Positions 1 through 10,400 of a DNA stretch of 64,000 bases are shown one piece after another. Location of the stretch: contig JAKVAY010000001.1 in assembly GCA_022447185.1 (NCBI GenBank), positions 76,996 to 140,995 on the forward strand, written 5' to 3'. A program made the position numbers and the translations under genes. The notes beneath the pieces are model-generated. The model did no database searches. It saw only the letters and a list, made by a program, of their open reading frames with translations, and had not been told where the DNA came from. The number at the start of each line of letters is the position of its first letter. The first letter of the stretch is position 1. This stretch comes from Fuerstiella sp. (GTDB lineage: Bacteria > Planctomycetota > Planctomycetia > Planctomycetales > Planctomycetaceae).

Positions 1-221
1 CTCCATTTTCAGTGATTGACGATGTTCTGTAATCGGTTTGTGTGTTCCACGCTCATCGAACAGTCCGGTGGCTTTTACACGCGATGTAGCGTCGGAGGCT
101 CCTCCTGGTACCGCTGCCGGACCATAACTGTTCGGTCTGCAGTCGGATTCGGCGGGCCGATTGCACGATCGACTGGAGCACTGTTATCCACTGGACAACG
201 GTCCGGCAGATTCGTTATCAA

Positions 222-1496
222 GTGAGTTCTGACGAACCCACAGCACGGTCGATGTCTATTGTCCTGTTCGACCATGCGGGCAATCAGTGTCCCGTCAGAT
301 CGGGCGAACAGAAAGAAAAGCGACGCGAATACGAATGTGATGGAGTGGGTGCAATCAAGAGTGCAATTCCCAATGCATTTCAACAGACGGCCGATGACGA
401 AAATTCTTGTACTGCCGGCGCGACCGTTCTGCGGCCTGAATTTCGCGGTGAAGTACGGTTCGGATCGTTGATCCTTCCGACACGGTATCTCCTGTCGCCC
501 CTGGCCGGTTTCACAACTTTGCCTTTTCGTGTGATCGTTCGGACTTTAGGTGGTGTTGGGCTGGCAACAACCGATTTGGTGAACTGTCGCGCGTTGCTTG
601 CCCGGAACGAACGCACGATGGCCATGGTTGAATCACATCCGCGCGACCGGCCGTTTGCTGTTCAGATTTTTGGCAGTGATCCTGGGGCGATGACGGATGC
701 GGCTCAGTTTCTGCAGGAACACGGTGTGGACACCATTGACATCAACATGGGCTGCCCGGTCAGTCGCATCGCCGGTTCAGGCTCAGGTGCCGGTATGATG
801 TGCCATGCCGACGGTACCATTTCGCTTGTGCAGCAGGTCGTGGAGTCTGTCGGAATTCCGGTCAGCGTTAAGATGCGACTGGGCTGGGATGAAACTCAGC
901 TCACGGCTCCGGGTTTCGCTCGAGCGTTTGAACAGGTCGGAGTCTGTGCTGTTGCGATCCATGGCCGTACGCGGGAGCAGGGATTCGGTGGATCTGTTTC
1001 GCTGGCAGGAATTCGAAAAGTAGTGGAGGCAGTCGAGAAGATTCCGGTTGTTGGCAACGGTGACATTCGTTCTGTAGCTGACACAGCCCGGATGATTGAA
1101 CAAACGGGTTGCCATGCCGTTTCGATCGGTCGCGCCGCGCTGGCCAACCCCTGGATTTTTCGCCAGCTGGACGAGTGGGAACGCACTGGTCATTATGCCC
1201 CGGCGGGAACATTTGACGAACGTCTGCAGCTGATGGTCAGCCAGTTTGAGTTTCTTGAGAAACGATTCGGCAGCGAAAGGGCAATCGTGCAGTTCCGTAA
1301 GATGGCGCACTGGTATCTCAAAGGTATGCGCGTTCGCAGGCGGCTGCGTGGAGACTTTCAGTTTGTCCGCACTCGTCCCGAATTTGATGATGCAGTGAAG
1401 CAGATTCGCGAGGAAGGCCCGGTCGACGGTAACCGTACGGGTGTGCTGACGGACGCGCACATACCGGTCCCCTCAGGACCGATCGATAAATGGTGA
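222..1496 (+). CDS. dusB: tRNA-dihydrouridine synthase (DusB-like)
   Basis: Flavin enzyme that reduces specific uridines in the tRNA D-loop to dihydrouridine. Numbered from the GTG at 222, the TIM-barrel begins near residue 80. It shows the FMN/active-site start LSPLAGFT (91-98), VQIFGSDP (147-154), the catalytic-cysteine motif DINMGCPV with Cys178 where DusB has its NMGC cysteine, VKMRLGW (216-222), IHGRTR (246-251) and VVGNGDI (276-282) followed by SIGRAALANPWIF. The C-terminal tRNA-binding part matches DusB, with a WYLK motif at 364-367. The first about 75 residues match nothing I know and there is no convincing ribosome site at the GTG (222), the ATG (252) or the GTG (345), so the true start is uncertain and the extension may be untranslated. 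It converges on the lipid cluster with a 9-base gap. Function is well supported; the DusB subfamily is inferred from motif context. Confidence 0.9.
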   Translation: MSSDEPTARSMSIVLFDHAGNQCPVRSGEQKEKRREYECDGVGAIKSAIPNAFQQTADDENSCTAGATVLRPEFRGEVRFGSLILPTRYLLSPLAGFTTLPFRVIVRTLGGVGLATTDLVNCRALLARNERTMAMVESHPRDRPFAVQIFGSDPGAMTDAAQFLQEHGVDTIDINMGCPVSRIAGSGSGAGMMCHADGTISLVQQVVESVGIPVSVKMRLGWDETQLTAPGFARAFEQVGVCAVAIHGRTREQGFGGSVSLAGIRKVVEAVEKIPVVGNGDIRSVADTARMIEQTGCHAVSIGRAALANPWIFRQLDEWERTGHYAPAGTFDERLQLMVSQFEFLEKRFGSERAIVQFRKMAHWYLKGMRVRRRLRGDFQFVRTRPEFDDAVKQIREEGPVDGNRTGVLTDAHIPVPSGPIDKW

Positions 1497-1505
1497 CAGC
1501 AGACG

Positions 1506-2624
1506 TCAGCCGGCCGGAACTGCTCGTTGTTGCTGATCGTAATCCCAGACGTACTGAAACATATTGCGCAACATGGCATCATCGATGACAGGTGGCGGAT
1601 CATCCGGCATTGCCAGAGTTCGGTTCGTAGCGTCAAAGTCCGGATCGTCACTCCAGTATTCCCGATAGACAGCCATCTGCGCTGTAAAGAACTGCTCCAT
1701 CTGTGCATCAAACTCCACGACGTCCGTGTCTGCGAATCCATACATCTCATCCAGAAACTCCACCGTTGTCATTCCCAGCGACAGTACAGACATCGGATGC
1801 TCGGTGGTCAGATGGTAAATTTGACCATGGAGTTCAGTCGCATTGATCACACGTGTGATTCCTCGACTTACCCAGTCGACAGGAACCAGATTCTTGCGTT
1901 CTCCACCTTCCAGGCCCATCATCTTCAAAATCCGATTCGCATCCGGAGCAATTCGAATGCCTGTACTTTCCGCAGCGGGAGTCAGCAACGACATCGACAG
2001 TCGCAGCGGCAGATACGGACCGTGGAAAGTGCTTGTGTAACCGGTTTTCGAATCCCCGACAATTATGCTGGGCCTCAAAATCGTGGGTGGCATCTGCAGG
2101 TCAGCACTCAGAACCAGTTGTTCAGCCTGTCGCTTGCTTGCTTCGTATACATTGCGGGGTTCCGTGTTGCCGGGCACCGGAGTTTCATAGGCGACAGAAT
2201 TGACTTTGCCACAGACATACGCTGTGGAGATATAGAAGAGCTGCGGTATCCCAATTCCCTCGCATAATTCGACGACGTTGCGCGTTCCGTTGAGATTAGA
2301 ATTCCATGGTTCATCACCCGCGGGCTGAAATTTCAAGCTGGCCGCGCTATGTATAATGGCCGAGCAGTTGCGGCTTGCCCATTTAAGATCATCTTCGCAC
2401 AGGCCCAGGTTTGGTTGTGTGATATTCCCTTCAAGGACTTTCGGTGTGGGCAGCCGACCGGCTGTTGGTTCCCAGTGCTTCATCACTTCTTCAATGCGTT
2501 CGGTCGCGGAAGCCGTTCTGCCGGGGCGCACCAGCACCGCCAGTGAATGTCCCTGCAGGACCAGGTCGCGAATCATGTAGCGACCAAGCAGCCCTGTGGC
2601 TCCGGTCAATAGAATACAACTCAT
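1506..2624 (-). CDS. Stand-alone thioester reductase (extended SDR)
   Basis: Probably the chain-release enzyme of the synthase cluster: NAD(P)H-dependent reductive cleavage of an acyl thioester to aldehyde or alcohol. From the ATG at 2624 the product is 372 residues or so, with the Rossmann motif GATGLLG (8-14), the extended-SDR catalytic elements ISTAYVCG (132-139) and YEASK (Tyr160, Lys164), and the conserved LRPSIIVGDS stretch (183-192). The overall order is that of NAD-binding-4 / thioester reductase domains, not sugar epimerases. A TTG ten codons upstream is possible but lies inside a hairpin; the ATG has AGGGAA 9 bases before it. It is last in the minus-strand series synthase, PPTase, enoyl reductase, reductase. 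No carrier domain is attached, so it must dock the synthase ACPs in trans. A role on acyl-CoA instead (fatty acyl-CoA reductase-like) cannot be excluded. Confidence 0.75.
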   Translation of the reverse strand: MSCILLTGATGLLGRYMIRDLVLQGHSLAVLVRPGRTASATERIEEVMKHWEPTAGRLPTPKVLEGNITQPNLGLCEDDLKWASRNCSAIIHSAASLKFQPAGDEPWNSNLNGTRNVVELCEGIGIPQLFYISTAYVCGKVNSVAYETPVPGNTEPRNVYEASKRQAEQLVLSADLQMPPTILRPSIIVGDSKTGYTSTFHGPYLPLRLSMSLLTPAAESTGIRIAPDANRILKMMGLEGGERKNLVPVDWVSRGITRVINATELHGQIYHLTTEHPMSVLSLGMTTVEFLDEMYGFADTDVVEFDAQMEQFFTAQMAVYREYWSDDPDFDATNRTLAMPDDPPPVIDDAMLRNMFQYVWDYDQQQRAVPAG

Positions 2625-2653
2625 GAACTGAGTTCCCTGGTCTTGTTTGGCCA

Positions 2654-2679
2654 AAACAGTCAGTCGAACCTGACTGTTT
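2654..2679 (-). terminator. 10-bp perfect hairpin between enoyl reductase and thioester reductase genes
   Basis: AAACAGTCAG (2654-2663) pairs perfectly with CTGACTGTTT (2670-2679) around a 6-base loop. On the minus strand the stem ends in TTTT, so it could act as a weak intrinsic terminator or a partial read-through/processing site that sets the dose of the thioester reductase relative to the genes upstream. The T tract is short, so full termination is uncertain. Confidence 0.4.
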
Positions 2680-2751
2680 CATTCGATCCCGAAGGTCGTG
2701 ACGGGCTCATCCCTCACCTTCCAAATCGGGTTGATCGGTCATTCACGACGG

Positions 2752-3516
2752 CTATGCAAACACGGTCGCACCGCCGTCTACGATGATGGTCTGCCCCTGA
2801 ATCATGTCACTCAAAGGGCTGGCCAGATATGTGACCACATTCGCCACATCTTCCGGCTGAAGGCGACGCGGACCTACGCATGTTCTTGATTCCACCAGCG
2901 AAAACATCTCTTCGACACCTGGAATCAATCGAGCGGAATCTGTTTCCACCAGTCCCGCCTGAACAATGTTCACGCGAACATCATGGTCTCCCAGTTCCAG
3001 GGCCAAGTGACGAGCCACACTTTCCAGCGCAGCTTTGGATCCGCCGATGAGCCCATAAGCCGGGAGTGCTCGGTGAGCTCCATGACTGCTTAAGCCAATC
3101 ACTCGCGAGAATCCGGGGCTCTTGTTGAACAGCGGCAGGGCGGCCTGGACAAGTGAAATCAGCGGCTTCACGTTTGTGTTCATTGTCTGATCGAAGTGTG
3201 TCTCTGTGGACTTCATCAGATCGCGAAATCCACCGGAAGCTGCATTACTGACAATGATATCCAGCTTGCCAAATTCGCTGTCGACAGCTTCGATCATGCA
3301 GTCAACGTCGTCGCGGGCCGAAACATCTGCCTTGACGACAAGGATGTTCCGCCCCATTTGAGCGATTGATTCCGCCACTGTTTCTGCAGCGGCCCGTGAC
3401 TTTGCATAGTTCAGCACAATATCAGCACCGGCTTCTGCCAGCCGGATAGCGGTTGCTTTCCCGATTCCACGTGAACTGCCTGTCACGAGCGCGGTCTGGC
3501 CTGTCAGATCGATCAT
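2752..3516 (-). CDS. FabL-type enoyl-[acyl-carrier-protein] reductase
   Basis: Short-chain dehydrogenase of 254 residues that most resembles Bacillus FabL, the NADPH enoyl-ACP reductase. From the ATG at 3516 it has VTGSSRGIG for the cofactor, SNAASGG in the NAAG position (FabL has NAASG), and an active site spaced Tyr154-x6-Lys161 (YGLIGGSK), which is the enoyl-reductase spacing and not the Tyr-x3-Lys of ketoreductases. The C terminus DMIQGQTIIVDGG also follows FabL. I infer that it supplies the enoyl reductase missing from the neighbouring synthase, so at least some double bonds are saturated. The ATG is preceded by GGGGAC; an alternative GTG at 3567 overlaps the PPTase stop in a GTGA junction, so coupling is possible. 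Using FabL here is unlike Pfa systems, which use the flavoprotein PfaD. Confidence 0.8.
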   Translation of the reverse strand: MIDLTGQTALVTGSSRGIGKATAIRLAEAGADIVLNYAKSRAAAETVAESIAQMGRNILVVKADVSARDDVDCMIEAVDSEFGKLDIIVSNAASGGFRDLMKSTETHFDQTMNTNVKPLISLVQAALPLFNKSPGFSRVIGLSSHGAHRALPAYGLIGGSKAALESVARHLALELGDHDVRVNIVQAGLVETDSARLIPGVEEMFSLVESRTCVGPRRLQPEDVANVVTYLASPLSDMIQGQTIIVDGGATVFA

Positions 3517-3563
3517 CGTCAGTGTCCCCGAGTTGATGGATTCAGTTTGTTTTGTGATTTGGT

Positions 3564-4274
3564 TCACAGAGTGCGAAGAACGATATCGGTTCCGTCACTG
3601 GCCACAGTCAGCAGCAGTTCGTCATGAATTTGATAAAAGTTCAACTGTACCGACTGTTGCTGACCCCGGTAGAAACAGTCGGCATGATTATCGGCAAGAA
3701 CAACCGACCAGCGTGCCGGTCGAAACTCGTTTTCGATTTCGGTTGCCTTGAAGGTGGCTTCGCGAGTCGACCAGTTCATGGCTGCGTTGAGAGCCGGGTT
3801 GTTACTTGTATGCAGCTGGTGCTGTTCGTTTTCTGTCAACCAGACCTCAGCGAAGCCGGGAGTGATTGGCTGAATCCGAACCAGATCAATCCCCACGCGA
3901 CATTGGCTGTCAGTGACTGCAACGGCAACCGTTTGGTCAAGATGCGTGATCGAAATGTTCAGATCAATTGGGATATCGTCAATACATACCACCGGTCGTG
4001 AAGTGATGGCGGCAGGATCTTCTGACAGGATTTCGATTTGATTATAGGGTTCCAAACTATATGCCAGGAACGATCTCACAGCTTGTTTGCCAAGCCATCG
4101 AGCCACCTGAAATGCTCGTCGCCGATGGCTCGAAGTCAGTCGGCATGCCAATTGTTGTTCTGCCGGAGTCAAACTGTCTGCAGCCACCGCTTCTCGGAAT
4201 TCCGGAGAACGGGTCGACAACCACACGTGGACCGTGTGAGTTGCGGCTGGATTGGGCAGAAGAGAAGATGACAC
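3564..4274 (-). CDS. Sfp-type 4'-phosphopantetheinyl transferase
   Basis: Transfers 4'-phosphopantetheine from CoA to the serine of carrier proteins, here most likely the two ACPs of the adjacent synthase. The 236-residue length suits the Sfp group. Signatures: SITHLD (109-113, histidine of the SxSH region), VGIDLV (Asp130, magnesium/CoA site) and WSTREATFK (168-176, with Glu172 and Lys176), the classical WxxKEAxxK pattern with Arg in place of the first Lys. The start is a GTG at 4274 without a clear ribosome site, 145 bases after the synthase stop. A dedicated activator inside the cluster supports the idea that the whole unit works independently of primary fatty acid synthesis. HetI of heterocyst glycolipid loci plays the same part in cyanobacteria. 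Confidence 0.9.
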   Translation of the reverse strand: MSSSLLPNPAATHTVHVWLSTRSPEFREAVAADSLTPAEQQLACRLTSSHRRRAFQVARWLGKQAVRSFLAYSLEPYNQIEILSEDPAAITSRPVVCIDDIPIDLNISITHLDQTVAVAVTDSQCRVGIDLVRIQPITPGFAEVWLTENEQHQLHTSNNPALNAAMNWSTREATFKATEIENEFRPARWSVVLADNHADCFYRGQQQSVQLNFYQIHDELLLTVASDGTDIVLRTL

Positions 4275-4295
4275 AGTGTTGTGAATTGTTCGGTT

Positions 4296-4315
4296 ACCGG
4301 GCGTTAGCCCCGGGT
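4296..4315. other. GC-rich imperfect inverted repeat between synthase and PPTase genes
   Basis: The stretch from 4296 to 4315 folds into a six-pair stem with one bulged base around a GTTAGC-containing loop. It sits in the 145-base spacer between the synthase stop and the PPTase start. It may be an mRNA stability or partial termination element, or one copy of a dispersed intergenic repeat; no second copy was seen in this window. Confidence 0.3.
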
Positions 4316-4419
4316 GAGAATAGTAAATAGACGGAATGCTGTCCGGCTTTGAAGTGGATAGTACGGGTGAGCACGAGGGACATCGCCAGTGGTTGAGATC
4401 CGCAAGGTTCAGAACAGGA

Positions 4420-7400
4420 CTAATAACCGGCCATTGTTAGCCATCCCGTTTTCACAGGCATCAGTCGTTTCATCGTCAGCCCGTTGACCTGCATGAACGT
4501 TTGGTTGGCTGAATCCTGCAGGACCAGATCGTAAACGGTTCTGTCTTCCTTGAACGTGGTTCGGCATTTGAATCCGGCGATACAGGTCTCACGCGGATTC
4601 AGCATTTTCCCTACGATGATTTCGTCGAAAGAGTCTGGTATTTCAGGGCTATAACCATAATACAACCAGGCATCCGAACCACATCCGACCAATACACCAT
4701 CGAGAATCGCGGGATCAATAATCCATTCGGCTTCCGGTGGAAAATCGTCAGCCAGGCACGACTCCCCAATCTGCAGGTGTGCCGTTCCCTGAAATCTCCA
4801 TGGTGCCAGCTTTTTAAGTGTTTGATAGCATGGACCGTGCTGAATGGGTGCATCCTTGGAATAGGGATAGTCCATGAGTTCGCCATGCGGCTTTGATATC
4901 GTGGTTTCCATGGGCGGGGTTTGTGATCCCAGCAAGATGCTTGCCGTTATCGAAGCGGAGTCGGCTTCTGCTGACTCAAACAACCGGACCGCAACATCGT
5001 TTCCGTTCCGTTGGCAGCGAACCACCAAGTTACGAACATCGGTTCCCGCGCACTTGATGCCGTTATGAATCTGCATGTTGCGGATGACGATGGTCCGTTC
5101 GCCTGGCTGAGCCAGAACTTCAGCGGCTTCACCCATAATTTCGGCCGCCATCACCGCAGGCAGCAACGGAACATTGCGCAGGGTGTGTTCGCTGAGAAAC
5201 CGATCGGCAACCGGATCCACAGGAACAGTTACGGTAACGGCATTGCCTTCAATCTTGATACCGGACCGCAGCATCAGGGGACGAATGATTTTTTCATGCA
5301 CCACGGTTGGCGTTGTCACGGATTCTTCGTCAACGACCACAGACTTCGATGAGTCTTCTCTCGTGGCCGACGACACATTTGCTTGAGCCAACCGATTCTT
5401 CAATTGATACGAACGATGGCCTTCGGTGGTGATGACGGCTTGTCCGTCCAGCGTAAAACAACGTTCAGTCCAAACGGCGGAGCCATCGACCTCATCTGTC
5501 AGCAGCGAATGTGAAACCAGCTCATGCTGTCCTTCGAGAGGTTGATGAAAAATAATTCGGTCGACTCCCCGGAGCAACTGGTCGGTTTCCGCGTAACGCT
5601 GAAGAAGTATATCACTACCCTGCATAGTGGCATCCAGAATGGCAGGGCGGTCACCGCCGGGGGGAGTGTTTTTTCCCTGTGGATCAGCATTACGGAACCA
5701 GCCCTGGGTTCTGTCTGTGATGATGGCTCCCTTGAGGCGTCCCATTGACGGTCCGTGGAACACTGTCCCGGAATGGCGCGGATCAAAGTCATCCGGGTGA
5801 GTGGCCTGCTTGAGTACTTCCCAGTCCGACGGGAGATCCTGTTGTGCTGGCCCGGACGGATGCTCATCTGCCATGATCACACGAACCGAGACAACCGGGC
5901 GAGCCGGATCGACAATCCGATTTTTCTGATCTTTGAACTCCGTCGTTAACAGGCAGTCGATACTGCCGTCGGGCAGTCGTGTCGCGCGGGCATGAACTTT
6001 CTGCGATTGTCCGTCTCGGCAGCGTATTCCATTGAGAATTTGGAAATTCCGGGCTTCGGCAATCACTTGACCATGACTCAGCCACTCCGCTGCCTGTAGA
6101 CATACTTCTAACAGCACTACTCCCGGAACAACAGGGATGTCGCCAGCGACATGGTCAGCAACCTGAGGATGTTTGACCGGATCAATGGATAGTTCTGTCG
6201 ACAGAGAATTCGCATCAAGGCCAATAATGCTGTCCGCGAAAGGTCGGGATTGCACTTCGTGCGACAATTGATGAGCCAGATGGATGAACTGTGCATCTCG
6301 TTCCTGGCCTTCTGCATCCACGCTCATATTGCGATCAACAATGGCAACTTCACCATCAGACGCATTGATGTCGAATTCATCGAGCAGATGAGAAATGCCT
6401 TCGTCGGGGTCGACGAATTTCAATCCAGCGGATTCCAGTGCGAATCGGCTTTCCGGTCGAGCGGCCATGCCGATTTCACCCCAGGCTGGCCAGTGAATTC
6501 CGAAGACTCGACAGCCTGGGCGTTCTGTTTGAAATTCCCATCCCATTCGACACAACAGGTCGGATGCCATGGAATAGTCCGTCTGGCCAAGTCCACCGAA
6601 GCGTCCGCTCGTGGACCCGAATCCGACAAAATACGACAGGTTGTCGTCTGTCGTATGATCCCACAACCAGCGAGCTCCATCCACTTTCGACGTCACCGTC
6701 AACTGAACGGAGTCGGCCTTCTTGCGATCAAATCGAGCGGCGGCTTCGATGCCGGCACCGTGAATTACGCCGGTGATTGAACCGTGCTGGCGGCGAACGG
6801 CCTGCAGCATTTGACCAACAGCAGCACGGTTACTGACATCGCACGCATGATAGGTAAAATCCAGTCCCTGATTCCTCAGATCCTGCAGAGATTTGGCCAG
6901 GTCGATGTTTCGGTTGAGTGAATTCCAGGCATCGATGGGTTTTTGGCCGTCGACAGCCGCCTTTCTCATCACATCTTTCTTGAGTTCCTTGAGACCTGTG
7001 TCATCCAGGGCGATCCAGGCGGGATCGATTTCTGGTTCCGGGCTGCGACCAACCAGATGCAGGCGAACACCGGGAGTTCGCCCCAACGCAGCTGCGATAC
7101 GAGCAGTGATTCCTCGAGCGCCCCCGGTCACTACCCATGGACCGGACATATTGCCATCAGATTGATTCAAGCCAGACGCCGGTTGAGGCACCATTTGCAG
7201 GCAGTATCGTTTGCCTCGAATGACCCCCACTTCGACCGCGGACTGGGCGGCAGAAGCTTCTCGACACAGAGCATCTGCCACCAATCGAATTGGTTCGTCG
7301 GTGGGAGCATCCAGAACGATGGCATTGAGTTCTTCATATTCGCGGATAATGCCTTTGAACAGTCCTGTCAAACCGGCACCCGACACGTTACCGATACGAC

Positions 7401-10400
7401 CACCGATTCCGAAGTCTCCGCCCAGTCGCGTGACTGCGGCCAAATGACCGACAGGTGGTGTTTCTTTTCCGTACGCCTCCGCTCGCAGTTGTATCCAGCG
7501 TTGAATTACGAAATACGGAACCAGCAATTGTTGATTACGCAGCGTGTCCCAGTCGGCCGGTTGTTCGCCATTCGATGTCATCACGATCAGATGCTGAACG
7601 GGTTGCCGGGACCAACTCGCTTCGAGTTGTGAAACAGCGGCGGCAGCATCTGTGGACACTGCAATGATGTCGACAACACTGGCAGCGGACTGCAGTCGTT
7701 CCGCAATTGCCACAGAATCGGGATGGTTGCCCAGAATTACGACTTTCCCGGCAAACGAGATTCCGGTGGCATCAACCGAATCGGGCAGAGATTCAGGACG
7801 TGAGCGGACAACATACCGCTGCATCACTCGTTCACTGACTGGCACTCGATCGAATGCAGGCAGAGTTACCGTGTTCGCTGGCTTTGATGCAGATTCTGCC
7901 TTGTCTGTGGGTACTGCAGCATTGTTGTTCCTGGCTGTTCCATGTTCAGTTGTGCATCCTGCTGCTTCGCAAAAAAAATTGGTAATCGTCTCCAGCGTTG
8001 GAAAATCATCAAGCGACAGGTCGGTAATCTGAGTTGCCAGATTTGTCATCTGATAATTTTCAGCGATTTCACCGAGCAACTGGGCCTTGCGAATACTGTC
8101 GATCCCAAGATCGCCTTCCAGATCGGCATTCGGCTCCACCAGCTCTTCCGGGTATCCGGTTTGTTCAACGACGAACGCAGTCGCGAACGTCATCAGTTCT
8201 TCTTTGGAGACACTCACGGTGGTTGAAGCTGCCGGTGTCGGCTGAACAGCTTCCGCAGATGACGCTGACGAATCAATAACATCAGGTGAAGACACCGGAG
8301 CGGCGACAGATGCCAGAGGCGCTGGGGGCGCCTTGGGAGCAACTGGAGTGGCACTCTGCGCCGCATCCGGTGATTCGCAAATTGTGAGAAAGAAATCGAT
8401 GATGGAACCAAGGTCCGCAAAGTCGTCCAGCGACAGATCGTTGATGTGGTTTTTGGCCTGCTCGATTTCAAATGTTTCGGAAATTTCACCCATCAGTTGG
8501 GCTTTCCGGATGCTGTCCACACCCAGGTCGGCCTCGAGATTCGCATCCAGTTCGACCAGTTCCGGTGGATAGCCTGTTTGTTCCACAACGTAGTCCAGCA
8601 CAAAGGATTCCAGTTTGTCGCGACTGAGTTCATTTGCCGGACAAATTTGCGCTGCGCCGACAGTAACAGGTTGTGACAGAGTTGATGTTTCAGCCTTTGG
8701 TGCTGGTGCGGTCGAAGCAGTAGTCCGTGGTTCGACGGCCGGCGCAACAGCAACTGGTGTAGGCACACCCCCAATGCCTGTCTGAGAATCAGCGTCACCG
8801 GTTTCTGAAGGCCGAGTCGCCGGATGAACACCGTTACCGTTGCTCGAAACACGGGCACCGCTGTTCTTTGCCACAGCTCCGTTGTCGGATTCCCTGTAGG
8901 GGACAGGTTGGCCGGCCACCTTTGCCTGAGCTGCTTCGCGCATCTTCGATCGGCGTCGCTCCGTCGCATCAACCCAGGTGATTCGGCCTTTGTTCTGGTC
9001 ATCAGTCATGGAGACATTCTCCGACGGAGTGAGAACGACGCGTTGTCGTGATGCGACCGATTCCGGTTCAGTCGCAGACGTTGAGATCGAACCGACAGGT
9101 ACTGACGCCGATGCGGTCTCCCGAACCATTTCCAGCAGAAGTTTGATTCGAGCCTGTTGCTCTTTGGCGTGACCTGGACGAGCATCGAGTGCGAGGTGAA
9201 GTACAGGACGTGCTCCAATGATTCGTCTGTTCAGACGTGTCAGGATCTGTCGCGGACCGCTTTCAATGACAACACCCGTGTCTTTGGCAATCAGTGTTTC
9301 AACAAGTGTTTCCCAGCGTACGGGATGTGTAAGTTCAGCCACCAGGTTCGCTCGAATCTCCTCCGGTGTTTCAAGTGCCCGGTTGGAACCACAGCTGATG
9401 AATTGAACTTCGGGAGTGACGATTGGGATTTGCTGAAGAGCAGCTGCCATGGGAGCCTGAGCCGCCTGCATCATTCGGCTGTGGTAAGGCATTGGCACGC
9501 GAATTGTCCGGCTGGCGTATCCGCCTGTCTTCAGTTCTTCGCTCAGTTGATCCAAATCGGAAATGCGTCCGGCAATGATTGTTTGATCCGGAGCGTTGTA
9601 ACATGCAATATCACATGGAATTTGCAGTTTTTGTATCAGCGCTGTGACAGTTGTCGGTTCCGCTGTGGTGGAAACCATCGCGGCATTGGACACTCCTGCT
9701 CCTTCGACCGCATTTGTTCGATGAATCGTTGCCTGCAGTGCTGCATGCAGATCCCAGGCACCAGCTGCAACGAGTGCCGGGAATTCGCCATAGCTGTGTC
9801 CTGCAATAAAATCAGGCTCAACACCAGCTTCCTTCAATGCAGCCCACGCAGCGAGATCGGCCAGAAGGACTGCCAGTTGTGTGTTGAGTACGTGGTTGCC
9901 AAGGTCCGCGGCTTCGTTTTGTGTCAGAAATTCGAATGACGGCAGATTGAGCGACGCTAAAACCGCATTGGTTTCTTCAATGAATGTCCGGACAGCAACG
10001 GATGTCTCAATCCAGTCGGTCAGCATTCCCGAATACTGTGCTCCCTGTCCGGAGAAAACGACCGCAAGATTTTTTTTCAGCTGACCAGGCTCGGTGATCA
10101 GGATTCCGTTGTCACCCAGGATGTGACGCCGCTGGTAATCGGCCAGTGCCACCCTGGTGGCTGGTAATTTTCGAGCGAGATCGTCTGCTCCTGTTGCCAC
10201 AATACCCAGACGAACCCTGTCGGCAGGACCAAAACTGGGAATCCCGTTTGTAACACCGGCGGCAACGGCAGCCTCAAGTTCAGATGTTGACTCTGCGGCA
10301 ACTCGCAGAATTTCAAACGATTTCAATTCCGCTGAGGACGATTGTGGGATTGGGGGTGCTGTTGCTGCGGGATCCGGGACTGACGTGTTCATACGCTCCT

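Noticed and set aside
1-221. Possible gene end or start at the left edge, and a TTATCCACT at 183-191 resembling a DnaA box.
   Set aside because: Both strands' frames are short and unnatural, and a single imperfect box has no support as an origin.
783-1460. Long antisense frame of 225 codons inside dusB.
   Set aside because: It mirrors the coding strand's codon structure; its product has no motif, and dusB motifs are certain.
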